A stretch of 64,000 bases of DNA from Pomphorhynchus laevis (Eukaryota > Acanthocephala > Palaeacanthocephala > Echinorhynchida > Pomphorhynchidae). The stretch is from positions 219,930 through 283,929 of the forward strand of contig WNNJ02001433.1 in assembly GCA_012934845.2 (NCBI GenBank), in the 5' to 3' direction. Every line of letters starts with the position of its first letter. The stretch's first letter is position 1. Shown here piece by piece: positions 43,719 through 56,427 of the stretch. The notes beneath the pieces were generated by a model, which worked only from the letters and a program-made list of their open reading frames with translations, was not told the origin of the DNA and searched no databases. The translations under genes were made by a program, and so were the position numbers.

Positions 43719-46700
43719 CTAAAGTAAAAAGCAATTTAAGAAGAACAAACATGTATAATTTTCAATAAATGATTTCTTGTGAATAAAACATTTAACTTAG
43801 ACCCGAATAAAATATTTAACAAAATTCTCATAATTCGTTTGCTGTTAAGGAAACGACTTGCTAAGTCGTTTGCTGTTGATACCAGATATTATTATCAATA
43901 ATAACAAATGTAAACATTTAAAAATAATTTAAAATAATTATGTAAAAAATAATGGTTTTAAAATATGGTTTAAAATAATGATAATGAGGTTTAAACAAAA
44001 AAGCTCTCCGCAATCTTAATCGTAACAACTTCACGAGATTTCTTTCTATACTATTCGGACTACATACGCTACTATATTGATAAAGAAAATACCTAAATGT
44101 ATCGAACCGTTTTAAAAAATCAAAACATTCCTATTGAACTTGTCAATTTGCTGCAAAACAAGCGAACAACAATTACAGAAACGTTGAAATTCATAGATTG
44201 TAACTTATATTTTTAATATTTAATGTGTATTTTTTTTCATTGATTAGTTGTTAGTGAATTACCATTCAAAAAACGTAAATGTTTTCAAATTAAAACTCTA
44301 TCACTAAAATTAGGATGTCTAAATATATAAATTAGATCAGGTAATTGAGACTACGTATATTAAATTATTTATAAAATTAACATAATGATAAAAATGAAAT
44401 ACTAAATAATTAAATAATAAATAATTATAAATAATATAATTTTAAAAAATAATTAAATATTTTAATTTAAAATTGAAATTTGAAATAAAAGTCAATTTTT
44501 ATGAGTTGACTAATAAATAACAGACGATGCATTAGAATAAGGAATAGAGGTAATCAAGAGGAACTGAAAGGTTATCAGGTTTCGGCTCCTATTCCACGAC
44601 TCATGAATTGATGAATTGATGCATTATTCTAATGCATCAATTCGATGCATTAGAATAAGGCTAGCTGGATAAATTTGATCGATTATTGAATAAAAAATGT
44701 TAGAGTTAAATCCACATATATAATCAATGTATCGAAACACATATTTCATATCTTTATATAATTTGGATTTATTTTTACACAGTTATATTCAAATGTATAT
44801 TCTATAAAACTTAAAAATAAGTCAGCTATAATTGAGCTACTATTACCTTCCATTGGAACATTTTTATTTGTCTAAATAAATAACTTAGATTAATAAAAAC
44901 ATTTAAGGCTTCTATTATATATACTTAATCCTTAAATGTTTGTTAGATAGGCGTTATAGTTACTATAACATATATCTGTATATCTATTTTCTAATATAAG
45001 TAAAGTTAATTTTTTCTAACGCTTCTTTAATATCCGCTAAACTCAAATTGGTATAAAGTCTAATAAAATCGTATGTATTTATATTTTGAAAATTTATTCC
45101 TTTTGTCTGTTCTAACAATTCTTTTGTAGAACTAATACTGAAATAGTGTTTTATACCAGTATTAATTTCGATTACCTAGCAATATTTTTTAAAATGTGCT
45201 TTAATTACTTTAAGTATTTTATTCATATAGACGGAAAGTAGTTTTAATGTACATTTAAACGCACTACATATAAACCTAGGTTTTATTGGATTTTTATGGA
45301 ATTTTGTATTCCAATATAATATAGGTATAGTTTTATTACCTGATTCAATTTTTGTACCCTTTTTATCCATTATAGAACAATGACTTGTAATAATTGTTTC
45401 TTAATTTAAATCACTACATTCATATGTTGCGTTTATATTTATATCATTATAATTAACTTCTTTCATCATTATATCATAATAAAGCTTTTTTGCATATGAA
45501 GACAAATAATATAAATACAAAGCATATGAAGACAAATGACAATTCTGGCAATTATGGCAATTCCCAAATTTTCATTATTAAATGTATTATATTTTATATT
45601 ATATGGTATGCATGAATGCTCATGCAAAAATATGTTTCTTGTAAATTTAAATATGTCATCTTTACGATATAAATTAATAGTAGTTTTAGTTAATGTTAAT
45701 TTAATGTTCATATCTAGATATACACCTTCTTTATCATTAATATTGGTTTTGTTAAGAATAAGGCTTTCTGGATAAATGTGCTCACTAATTGAATAAAAAT
45801 TATTAGAATAAAATACACATATATCATCAATATATCGAAACATATATTTTATATATAAAGTTGCGATCTGAATAAATTTGTTCACTTATTAAATAAAAAT
45901 TATTAGAGTTAAATACACATATATCATTAATTGAACATATGTTTTAGAATTATAATTTAATAATTATAATTATAATTTTTTAGAATTTTAAGAGTTGTGA
46001 GAGTTTTAGTGTTCATATCTAAACATTAAATTTGTCTATCAAATATAAACTTTAATTCATTTTTATTTAAATATTGTAAATTTGTGTGAGTAATATCATT
46101 CGCCAGTTGTTCCTTAAGTTATCATCATATGTTAGCTAAATCTCCCTAAATACCAAGACGGACTCGATTTTTGATGCAGCTATTAATATTTATGACACTT
46201 AAGGTACGAAAACATCGTGTAAGTCAGCTTATAAACGAACCGGGTGCGTAAAATTCATGAATCTTTATAAATTAAACTAAAAGCACTACAAAACAAACCT
46301 AAAAAATACAGTTTCGGAATTAGCGGAGAACTTATAGATTGGGCAAAATACAATAACAGTAATGCCAGTTGAAAATTCGAAATCCACGGACCGGGAAATG
46401 GTAATGTGACCTTAGCAGACTGAGCCCATTGTCGAATTACAAAAAAGAGAGTTGCCAAACGCTTATCCAGACCTGTTAGCGTCCATAAAAGTTTGCTCAT
46501 GTAATAAGATCCACTACAAACAAAATTATTAAAACGATCAAAGAATTCTGACATAGCACGCAAAATATTTGTATCACTTAAAATTTCTACCATTTACGAG
46601 CAGTTGAAATTAGTTTAAATTCATCATTTTATCAACATATATTACCATTACCTGGAATAAAAACATATAATTTAATAAAAGATAATTTGATAAATTTATG

Positions 46701-49700
46701 TATACTAATAACGAATAAAATAATTTAAGTAGCAATGAAAATGTAATGAAGCAAACATTAAACAAACACTTTAAAGTGTGATTTTTGAACTATTAGAAAA
46801 AAAATTATACAAAATATTTGGTGAAAAAATTACTTTAAAATACTAAGTAAAAATAAAGTAATAAAAATAGATTTATTTAAAAAATACGTATAACCATTAA
46901 TAGGTTAAGTAAACAGAACACAAACTTTGTTAGGTAAAGAGAATAATAACTTAATTAAAACAAGAAGTAAAAACAAAAAACGGCGCAAAATGTTATTAAA
47001 AATAGGTAATAAAAATAAAAATGAAAACATCTAAAATTTAGACGACCTAACAAAAAGGTACGCGATAAAGTCAAAGTCGGTGATATAGCTCGGTCAAATA
47101 AACCGGAATGTCACTTTCGATTTTACCACTACCCGCAGATGTTTAGTTTTCCAGATTGTTTCTTTATATCCTTCAGCATGTTGATTTAGATTTTGGTTAC
47201 GATTTTGTGATTTGTATTATGGTCCATCTGATAGACCATAATAGTGACCATATTATAGTCACCATATTATAGTGACCAGCAAAATATCGTTTATTTGTTG
47301 TGTTTCTCTACTCGTCTCTAAGATGTAACAAGCGTTTTTCGCAGTCCAAAAGCAAAATATCGTATTCATACTTTTTGTTTAGCAATAAAGTTTAGCAATA
47401 TTTGATTGAGATTAAATCAAATATTTAAGATTGAGATTAGTAATTGAGATAACAAGCGCTTTTCGCAGTCCAAAAGCAAAATATCGTATTCATACTTTTT
47501 GTTTAGCAATAAAGTTTAGCAATATTTGATTGAGATTAAATCAAATATTTAAGATTGAGATTAGTAATTGAGATAACAAGCGCTTTTCGCAGTCCAAAAG
47601 CAAAATATCGTATTCATACTTTTTGTTTAGCAATAAAGTTTAGCAATATTTGATTGAGATTAAATCAAATATTTAAGATTGAGATTAGTAATTGAGATAA
47701 CAAGCGCTTTTCGCAGTCCAAAAGCAAAATATCGTATTCATACTTTTTGTTTAGCAATAAAGTTTAGCAATATTTGATTGAGATTAAATCAAATATTTAA
47801 GATTGAGATTAGTAATTGAGATAACAAGCGCTTTTCGCAGTCCAAAAGCAAAATATCGTATTCATACTTTTTGTTTAGCAATAAAGTTTAGCAATATTTG
47901 ATTGAGATTAAATCAAATATTTAAGATTGAGATTAGTAATTGAGATAACAAGCGCTTTTCGCAGTCCAAAAGCAAAATATCGTATTCATACTTTTTGTTT
48001 AGCAATAAAGTTTAGCAATATTTGATTGAGATTAAATCAAATATTTAAGATTGAGATTAGTAATTGAGATAACAAGCGCTTTTCGCAGTCCAAAAGCAAA
48101 ATATCGTATTCATACTTTTTGTTTAGCAATAAAGTTTAGCAATATTTGATTGAGATTAAATCAAATATTTAAGATTGAGATTAGTAATTGAGATAACAAG
48201 CGCTTTTCGCAGTCCAAAAGCAAAATATCGTATTCATACTTTTTGTTTAGCAATAAAGTTTAGCAATATTTGATTGAGATTAAATCAAATATTTAAGATT
48301 GAGATTAGTAATTGAGATAACAAGCGCTTTTCGCAGTCCAAAAGCAAAATATCGTATTCATACTTTTTGTTTAGCAATAAAGTTTAGCAATATTTGATTG
48401 AGATTAAATCAAATATTTAAGATTGAGATTAGTAATTGAGATAACAAGCGCTTTTCGCAGTCCAAAAGCAAAATATCGTATTCATACTTTTTGTTTAGCA
48501 ATAAAGTTTAGCAATATTTGATTGAGATTAAATCAAATATTTAAGATTGAGATTAGTAATTGAGATAACAAGCGCTTTTCGCAGTCCAAAAGCAAAATAT
48601 CGTATTCATACTTTTTGTTTAGCAATAAAGTTTAGCAATATTTGATTGAGATTAAATCAAATATTTAAGATTGAGATTAGTAATTGAGATAACAAGCGCT
48701 TTTCGCAGTCCAAAAGCAAAATATCGTATTCATACTTTTTGTTTAGCAATAAAGTTTAGCAATATTTGATTGAGATTAAATCAAATATTTAAGATTGAGA
48801 TTAGTAATTGAGATAACAAGCGCTTTTCGCAGTCCAAAAGCAAAATATCGTATTCATACTTTTTGTTTAGCAATAAAGTTTAGCAATATTTGATTGAGAT
48901 TAAATCAAATATTTAAGATTGAGATTAGTAATTGAGATAACAAGCGCTTTTCGCAGTCCAAAAGCAAAATATCGTATTCATACTTTTTGTTTAGCAATAA
49001 AGTTTAGCAATATTTGATTGAGATTAAATCAAATATTTAAGATTGAGTAATTGAGTAACAATCGCAGTCCAAAAGCAAAATATCGTATTCATACTTTTTG
49101 TTTAGCAATAAAGTTTAGCAATATTTGATTGAGATTAAATCAAATATTTAAGATTGAGATTAGTAATTGAGATAACAAGCGCTTTTCGCAGTCCAAAAGC
49201 AAAATATCGTATTCATACTTTTTGTTTAGCAATAAAGTTTAGCAATATTTGATTGAGATTAAATCAAATATTTAAGATTGAGATTAGTAATTGAGATAAC
49301 AAGCGCTTTTCGCAGTCCAAAAGCAAAATATCGTATTCATACTTTTTGTTTAGCAATAAAGTTTAGCAATATTTGATTGAGATTAAATCAAATATTTAGG
49401 ATTGAGATTAGTAATTGAGATAACAAGCGCTTTTCGCAGTCCAAAAGCAAAATATCGTATTCATACTTTTTGTTTAGCAATAAAGTTTAGCAATATTTGA
49501 TTGAGATTAAATCAAATATTTAAGATTGAGATTAGTAATTGAGATAACAAGCGCTTTTCGCAGTCCAAAAGCAAAATATCGTATTCATACTTTTTGTTTA
49601 GCAATAAAGTTTAGCAATATTTGATTGAGATTAAATCAAATATTTAAGATTGAGATTAGTAATTGAGATAACAAGCGCTTTTCGCAGTCCAAAAGCAAAA

Positions 49701-52700
49701 TATCGTATTCATACTTTTTGTTTAGCAATAAAGTTTAGCAATATTTGATTGAGATTAAATCAAATATTTAAGATATCACAATTTGATAATATCAAAAAGT
49801 AATATCAAAAATTGATAAAAAAATTATAAATATAAATTATTTTATAGATATAAATTATTTAAACGTAACAAATTCATTTTATTAGTTTCGTAGGTCTCTT
49901 TTCAATGAAAAGTAAATACGTATAAAATTCTCTCTTTTCCAACTCTAATTGCTAGTTAATAAATAAGAAAAAAGAAAACAGTAGATTAGTGGTAATAGAA
50001 CTTAAACGATTAAAAATGATTAAATATAAATGCAATTTTATATAAATGATTAAAGCAATGTTAAATTAACCTGAAATCACTCATAGACATATCACACCAT
50101 AAGTCGGCCAAGCGTTGATGGAATCGAACAATGGGAACTTTTGCAGGTAATACAATCTGAACTTCACCACATTCTGGGGTAAAATGTTTGATAATAGATG
50201 AAACAATCTAAAATATCACTATTTTACTATAAATGGTACTTTTATATAGATATAAATATTCATATTTATATTTAATTTTAATTATAGTTAATTAATTTAT
50301 AATATATTATAAAATATTATATTAATTATAAACATATTTATATTTGATTTACAAATAATAGATATAGTAATCATAATATCCTAAAAACATTGGATTTTTG
50401 CCGTTGATCATGTAACCCGAATATACATTGAAGTCACTTTTGTCAAATCAAAACCAATTCGACTTCGGAGTCAATTTATGCACCAGCTATATTGTATGTT
50501 TGTCTGTATTAAACTGTATATTCGTCTGCTCGCAATTTTGCGATTCGATCCGTGGTATTTTATGATATCTCTCCAATTTCGCGATCAATGCACTAACGAT
50601 TAGAAAAAATATTCGATATTTTACGCTTAACGGCTCTTTCAAATTCCTTTATTGCCTTTAATAGTCAAGACTTTATTAATAAAATGATAATAAAAACGTA
50701 GATTCTTACTGAAACCCTTTATGATGGTGTTCGCATTAATTTTTCAGATTGCCTGTATGACAATGATAACTGCCCGTCCAGTCATTTAGCAAATTCAAAT
50801 TGAATATCAAAGGTTGATACGACGAGTCATTCAAGTGGTCATGTTTAAAGGCATTTACTTTTTTCTATATTGTCGGTCAATAATAGTACGACATCATCTT
50901 ATTAACTGTGAGGCTTCAAGAATTAGTGAGAATTCAATGGTTCGTCTTAAGTGACATATCGTATCAGCGTAAGATTGTCTTGTTCTCGTAGAATGCCAAA
51001 AGGATTCTCTTAAGAATACTGTCAGCACCAAGAAAAAGTTTCCCTGTCATCGAAACAAGTATGCTCTTATTTCCAACAGGAATGTTCCTCGCTCTTTTAT
51101 CATGTTTATATAATTAATATTTTTTTAATAAAAAGCTAAATATAATCGAATATTCTATAGAAGATTCAATAATCAAAACATTAGTCAACGTTTATAATTA
51201 AAAACAAATAAGAAATTCATGCATTACACAATTATGAGTTTCTACAAGGTAGACATTCGTAATTATTTTCTCGCTTTATTTTCCACTTGAAGAAATATTA
51301 TTTATTTCTTTATTTTATACTCTCGCTATATGTTCTACTTTATTTTCTACATACTGATTGATTATAAGTGCAAATATTAAAAACGTTTATTATAAAATGC
51401 AAATTTAATAAAACAATCGTAAAAATTAACAAAATGCCAATTTTATATTACATTTTTAAGAGGTAATTGGTGATTAATACTAAAATAAAAAAATTACAAA
51501 TTGATTTTTTTCTGAAACTATACAGTAAACAGTTGTGATTAATTAATGGAATTTATTGAACTTCATTGTGACTTATATTGATTTTTATTGTGATTATTTA
51601 AAATAGTCACAATATTTTTCTGATTATCGAGAGCAGATAACCAGAAAACCTTGGAGCTATGTTAGAAGCTCCTTCTATTGTTAGAAGCAATGTGGCGAGC
51701 AATGTGTTAGAGATAAGTAAACTTTGTCAAGTTGACAGAAGTGGAGATATCATCAACAAATAAGTAAACTTTGTCAAGTTGACAGAAGTGGAGATATCAT
51801 CAACATCCTAAGTGTTACACGGTCAATATGTCTATAAAAAGCTTTGGCTCGACAAGGGCATGTGATTGTTTTGAATGTAATCTATGATATAGGAGGACAT
51901 AAGCGATTAGATATTAAAAGGTGCATACAAGATTTAAGAAGCTAATGAATCTGAAGTTCTCGCTATTAACGAAGCAAATAAAGTAACTGTGTTTAAACAA
52001 AATAACAAAATTCAAGTTCAAAATTTAAATTATCAAGGAAACAGTAAAAAGTTGTGACCATTGAATAGAATCATTGTCTTGATTAGTAGGCAACATTTCA
52101 GAATTATGTTCAAAGAAAGTGCTTTATGATGTTATCTATCTATTCAGACTACAGAAAGAGAAATATTAAGACATATTTCTGAAGACACCTATCAGATGGC
52201 TTGAACCAAGTTTATTTAAGTTTAATAACAGAAATAAAATATCTCAAATTGCAACTGATCAGAAGTTAATATTCAAAAGTTGACCGTGGAACGAGACATA
52301 AAGTAAACTGCGACTTACATATATTATATTTTCAAGGAAAATATGTACATTTTTTATTAAAACTACGTAAAAGCATTGTACCTTTAAGTATATTTGTGCT
52401 TGATGTCGATCTCCAAGGTAGCTTCGCTTTGTAAGGAAGCGAACGTGTTGATCCTTATTCTACAGCCAACAAGTATCAGTCAATTATATGAAAAGAAATC
52501 ATGTTACATTTGACGTTGGACGACGATAGTCTTCGAAACACAGTACACAATCCAAGTCAGAATTAAAGCGTCCGAGCGAACTAACAGTAGATCCAAATGG
52601 CAAACATACACAATCAGGAAATAGACCGGAAAATGTATCTTAAATTAGAAAATAACATTAAAGAATATTGTTAAATAACAACCTTGTATACAGCTCGATA

Positions 52701-55700
52701 CAAAAAAACGCAACCGAATGTCTCCCTCGTGAAGTCTGGTGGCAAAATAGAATTTCTTTATTTGATCGCTGACCTCTCCAAAGTATTATTTCAAAAACGA
52801 AAATAATTTATGATTCATTGCTGTAAAGCGAATTATAAAATGCAATGACCAGAAAGCACATAAATATTTAAAATGATCTACAGAATGTAGGATATTAAAT
52901 TTTAAATCAAATTTTTTATCTATGAATTTCATAATTAATTATAATCTAAATTTTTATAATCGCGTAAAATTATCAATTTCTGATTACAACATTAATTTAT
53001 AAATTAGAAATATTACTAATAAATAATTGTAACACATTAAATTGTAAATTTCAGAAATGAAAAATTTAAAAACGATGAAAAACTGAGTTATAAATTAAAA
53101 TTTTATATAAAATTGCAAATGAATTAATAACGTAAATAAAGAAAGAATTTTTAAATTAATTTGTAAAGTATTTTATGAAATAAATGTGTTTAACAGAAGA
53201 GTTGACATAAATATATAAACAAACAGTAGAGAGAAAAATCACAAAAAATTAAAACACAAATCGGTAATTTATATCTTGAATCTATTAATTTTGATTTATT
53301 AGTAAATCAAAATTTATTAAGTCACATTATATTTACAAAATTGGTAATAATAAAAATATCTAAATTTAAGAAAACAAATTATAATTTAATTTATAATTTA
53401 TAAATTGGTATTTAAGCTTAAATTGATCGTAATTTAAGCTTAAACTAAAGACTTTAAGATAACATAATTTAAGACTATTAAACTAAAGATTTGAGAATAA
53501 ATCGAAATAGAGAAAAAGATAACATAATTTAAGACTATTAAACTAAAGATTTGAGAATAAATCAAAATAGAGAGAAAAAATAAAAAAAAATAAAAAATAA
53601 TAAAATTAAAAATTAAAACTAAATTAAATTAAAAAATAAATAAAAAATTATAAAAAATTTAAATTTATCACTTTTATCATTTTTTCTAAAAGAATAAATG
53701 GCTTGTAGAAATGTCAAGCCATTTAATAATTTAATTTAATATTAATTTAATTTTTAATTTAATTTTTTAATAACATAATTTTATTAATGAAAATAAAATA
53801 TTAGTTTATCATTTATAAACTTAAATTTCAACTTATGGGAAAGTTGCTAAAGTACAAACTTTCAATTTGTGGAAATTATGAATTAATTTAATATGTTAGG
53901 TGACATAGTGGATACCAAAATAATATTTTGATATCTCATTATTCATTAATCTTTTCTAAATAAAAACTATTTTAATATTTATTTTACAAAAACAGATTTA
54001 AAATTTTCTAAATTAATATTCACCTGCATGTTGCGATTAATATTGTCGAATAAATCATTGACTAAACTAGTTCTCGGCTTGATGAAGGAGCAAAGTGATT
54101 CCGGTAAATTTTTCCCACTTTGGTTATATTGTACATCGTTTTTATTATTCATCCTATGAGACTAAAAAATGCCGAAATTTACTATTTTATCTAATGGTAA
54201 AAAATAATAACAATTCCAAAATACAGATTTCTAGAAACAACAGGATGTCTTGAAATGTTTCCAAAGTGTTGAACACTGTCAATCAGATTCTTTACTGAAC
54301 GTCTTGTAGCAAATTCAACTAAGACAGAATCCTATATTTAATACATTTAATAATGATAATTATTAATTTATAATAATTTCAATTGCAGCAAACCCTATGT
54401 TGATTACAAAACTGAAACATTTTCATAACGGCACCGAACTCACTACAATATCTGTAAAGATCGTTGGCTAATTCAGAACTTGCAATCTAAATACAAAAGA
54501 AAATTGAGAAACTGATTACCAATAAAAAGGAAAATAAGAAAATTTGATTATTTTAGATATCATTTTTGTTTTTATCTTATACTTAAGATATAATATCAAA
54601 TTCAATATCATATACTCAACATTATTACAAATTAATATATTTAATATAAAAATAGATATAGTATTAAATTCAATGTCATATATTATAAAATATTATTTAT
54701 ATTATTTAATACAATATATAATATTAAATTTAATCGAAAATAGAAGATACTTAACCCAATCTATGACAACAATTTTATTCATATAATTATTTTACCAATT
54801 CAAACCTCAATTACCGCTAACATTATGATCCCCAGATAGTCTTTACATCATGCACATTAAGATATTAAGATTTTGAATGAAACACACACGGACAATCAAA
54901 ATTTTTATTTAGCAAAAATCAAAAAAGATTTATTAAAATTTTCAAACATAACTGTCTAAAAAATTTAAATACACCTTTTTTGATTTTGCTATAATAAAAA
55001 TTTTGATTGTCTAGCTGTTTTTCATTTAATTTTTGGGACAGTGAACATCTTTGATCGAGATTTTAATGCTGTTATATATAACATAAAATTCGCGATGTGA
55101 TTATTAAAACGTAGTTTATTAAAGATGGGATGTTACGACATTTGCATTTTAGTTTGATTTTAATAATTACAACCTATCTCAAATTTCATATTAAAGACAA
55201 ACGTCTTCTTTGTTGTAATCAATACTTTAAACACACGAAATATAAAATTAAAATAATGAACCGATAAGCTGTATTTAGTCCTGATAGAAAATATTGTTAC
55301 ATATTTATTTTTATGGTTACCTAGTTTAAAATGTATCTGTGAACCAAATTAACAATTAAATCAAAAATGTTTCTTTTTAAGTCTCACACGATACAGTAAC
55401 TTACTATCACTGCTCTCTTCAATAATGTAAAAAATTAATGAATTATTAATGTAAAAAACTTCAATAATGTCAAAAAAAATCGCTTTTATAATACAGTCGG
55501 CATAACAATATCATTGATGTAGTGTGCAACACCGCTTACGATTGTCGAGTCGCTGCAGTAATACGGTCGACACAACAATATCATTGATGTAGTGTTCATT
55601 GAGCATCTTACCAACGCACTACGCAACAATAAAGAGATCAAAACGCCCAAACCGCCGGCACAAAAATAGTGTTACACATTTTTGAAAATATTGTTACGCA

Positions 55701-56427
55701 TTTGATTTTATAGTAATCTAGTTTAAAATTTATCTATTAAATTATTTAAATGATTTTGAAGAAAGCCAATATCATTACATATTGTTGCAATTCTTAAAAT
55801 TCATTATTTAATGTATTATATTTTATATTATATGGTATGCATGAATGCTCATGCAAAAATATGTTTCTTGTAAATTTAAATATGTCATCTTTACGATATA
55901 AATTAATAGTAGTTTTAGTAAATGTTAATTTAATGTTCATATCTAGATATACACTTTCTTTATCATCAATATTGGTTTTATTAAGAATGAGTTGTTCGCT
56001 TATTGGATAAAAATTATTAGAGTTAAAAAATAAATAAAAATTAAATAAATAATAAATTATTAGAGTTAAATAATACACATATATCAAAATATCGAAATAT
56101 ATTTCATATTGAAATATTTGAACTTTCTGCTGTAAAACATAATTTATACAAATATTATTTATAAGACTATACAATAACTATGTTGATGTACCTGAAATAA
56201 CACAGATTTCTGAGCTTGATCAATTCGACTATCTATGAAAGAATCAAAATCTTTTCGTCCAATTGTCTTTGCATATCGATGAGCTAAATAACCAGGGAGA
56301 GAAAATTTAAACAAAAGTTCGTTTTTATACCAGAAGAGTATGCAATAAATCGTTTGTCCAATAGCATTCGATTAAGTGGGTAAGCTAGCGATAGTCTTAA
56401 TGTTGTACGAAAATTGAGGATATACAT
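43127..56427 (-). CDS. MTPAP: Mitochondrial poly(A) polymerase homologue (MTPAP/PAPD1), spliced
   Basis: A - strand gene assembled from GT-AG exons in consistent phase: 56427-56331, 56283-56192, 54486-54394, 54331-54225, 54153-54024, [gap], 50207-50071, 46513-46310, [gap], 43718-43647, 43599-43127. The product would add poly(A) tails to mitochondrial mRNAs. Matches to the vertebrate protein run in order: AQKSVLFQ before the N-terminal RL-like domain, the palm strand with WCDMS (third catalytic Asp), DKRLATLFFVIRQWAQ and PGPWISNFQLALL in the helical domain, and VKIQNPLYP near the C-terminus. Two exons are not located: the one with the GS/DxD catalytic loop (between 54024 and 50207) and a short one between 46310 and 43718. 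Introns of 47-71 bp contrast with ones of 1.7-4 kb filled by PLE and satellite DNA. Confidence 0.78.
44027..44205. pseudogene. Scrambled partial copies of the last MTPAP exon
   Basis: Positions 44150-44205 repeat 43316-43370 (AAGCGAAC-AACAATTACAGAAACG against AAGCGAAC-AGCAATTACAGAAGCG) in the same orientation. Positions 44027-44062 match 43559-43596 in inverted orientation. They lie inside the intron upstream of the last exons and no longer code. Confidence 0.6.
44330..44640 (-). repeat. PLE-flanking repeat, degenerate hammerhead-like motif
   Basis: Same family and orientation as 30863-31200, at the 3' side of PLE copy P3. On the - strand GGAATAGGAGCCGAAACCTG is followed by a CAGTTCCTC block, a decayed box I (TTGATTA), CCTCTATTCC, and CATCGTC-TGTTATTTATTAG. 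It ends in the mirrored GAGACTACGTATATT. A palindrome of GATGCATTAGAATAA units sits between it and the PLE. Confidence 0.6.
44640..45930 (-). mobile_element. Penelope-like element, rearranged (copy P3)
   Basis: The - strand holds three PLE pieces out of order. 45885-45540 has the active-site box and thumb (KYMFRYIDDICVFYSNNFYS, then HEHSCIPYNIKYN). 45480-45000 has the earlier part of the palm (YWNTKFHKNPIKPRFIC, then KGINFQNINTYDF). 44990-44660 has another active-site fragment. This is best explained by tandem 5'-truncated copies, as PLEs often insert. It lies within an MTPAP intron and on the same strand as the gene. Confidence 0.7.
46310..46513 (-). CDS. MTPAP: MTPAP homologue, central-domain exon
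   Basis: 204 bp between TTTGTAG and CT|GTATTT. It reads GSYYMSKLLWTLTGLDKRLA, then FFVIRQWAQSAKVTLPFPGP, WISNFQLALLLLYFAQ and SPLIPK. This is the PAP/25A-associated helical domain (compare LDSRVRALVFSVRCWARAH and IPGAWITNFSLTMMVIFF in the vertebrate enzyme). An open frame extends beyond both splice sites but loses similarity there. Confidence 0.85.
46514..47300. other. Intron sequence with short palindromes
   Basis: Within the 3.6-kb MTPAP intron. Nothing codes. At 47216-47282 there are nested palindromes (TATGGTC/GACCATA and repeated CCATATTATAGT). Confidence 0.5.
47325..49775. repeat. 124-bp satellite, about 20 near-identical units
   Basis: AACAAGCGCTTTTCGCAGTC recurs every 124 bp from about 47327 (47451, 47575, 47699 and so on) to 49670. 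Units are almost identical; one short unit at about 49045-49070 lacks part of the junction, and one unit near 49400 has AGG for AAG. Each has the foldback ATTTGATTGAGATTAAATCAAAT and the palindrome AAGCGCTT. It lies inside an MTPAP intron. Such uniformity points to recent amplification or strong homogenisation. Confidence 0.95.
50071..50207 (-). CDS. MTPAP: MTPAP homologue, palm exon with third catalytic Asp
   Basis: 137 bp between TTTTAG and TTCAG|GTTAAT. It reads IVSSIIKHFTPECGEVQIVL, then PAKVPIVRFHQ and ADLWCDMSMSDF. This matches the VQKILNARCPLVRF...CDLT block of the nucleotidyltransferase fold; the Asp in CDMS is the third metal ligand. It joins the next exon across a split AG|T codon. 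Confidence 0.82.
50208..54023. other. Large MTPAP intron region with old element debris
   Basis: This should hold the missing catalytic exon but I cannot find one. About 51640-52680 reads like very old retroelement DNA on the + strand, but no motif is strong enough to classify it. Tandem duplications lie at about 51716-51804 (45-bp copies with AAACTTTGTCAAGTTGACAG) and 53458-53574 (60-bp copies). The rest is A/T-rich. Confidence 0.5.
54024..54486 (-). CDS. MTPAP: MTPAP homologue, exons 3-5 (N-terminal RL-like domain)
   Basis: Three exons: 54486-54394 (IASSELANDLYRYCSEFG, then FCNQHR), 54331-54225 (DSVLVEFATRRSVKNLIDSV, then HPVVSRN) and 54153-54024 (GKNLPESLCSFIKPRTSLVN, then RNMQ). Splice sites are canonical and phases match (0, 2/1, 0). 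The pattern SELANDLYRYCSEFG...SVLVEFATRRSV aligns with the ENELLKFLSQHG...YAVVEFCQKESI region of vertebrate MTPAP. Confidence 0.75.
55485..55605. repeat. Short tandem duplication
   Basis: Two copies about 65-70 bp apart of an ACAGTCGGCATAACAATATC-type block and ATCATTGATGTAGTGT, within the intron between MTPAP exons 2 and 3. Confidence 0.6.
55690..56050 (-). mobile_element. Penelope-like element fragment (copy P4)
   Basis: The - strand reads a stretch after the active site: LILNKTNIDDKESVYLDMNI, then NLYRKDDIFKFTRNIFLHEH and SCIPYNIKYNTLNNE, followed by the start of the C-terminal helix region (LLQNHLNNLIDK-like). It sits between MTPAP exons 2 and 3. It is closely related to copies P1, P3 and P5. 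Confidence 0.75.
56192..56427 (-). CDS. MTPAP: MTPAP homologue, exons 1-2 (presequence and start)
   Basis: Exon 1 (56427-56331) starts MYILNFRTTLRLSLAYPLNR and reads on through MLLDKRFIAYSS. It is basic, without acidic residues until after position 20, and looks like a mitochondrial presequence. A 47-bp intron (GTATAA...TTTAG) splits a Gly/Ala codon. Exon 2 (56283-56192) reads HRYAKTIGRKDFDSFIDSR then IDQAQKSVLFQ, and ends in a CAG|GTACAT donor. A second Met (residue 21) is a possible later start. Confidence 0.72.

Noticed and set aside
47325-49775. CRISPR-like array
   Set aside because: Units are contiguous 124-bp repeats with no variable spacers, and the DNA is eukaryotic.
50960-51110. Minus-strand LRY-like words as the missing MTPAP catalytic exon
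   Set aside because: No GS or DxD motif follows, a stop lies inside, and splice sites do not fit.
51640-52900. Copia-like remnant
   Set aside because: A few words resemble such an element, but no conserved motif is clear enough for a family call; left as unassigned debris.
54544-54786. 80-aa Ile/Leu/Tyr-rich frame, and similar ones at 22632-22880 and 31862-32110 read as membrane proteins
   Set aside because: Long runs of I, N, Y and L are what A/T-rich DNA gives in any open frame; the last is PLE sequence.
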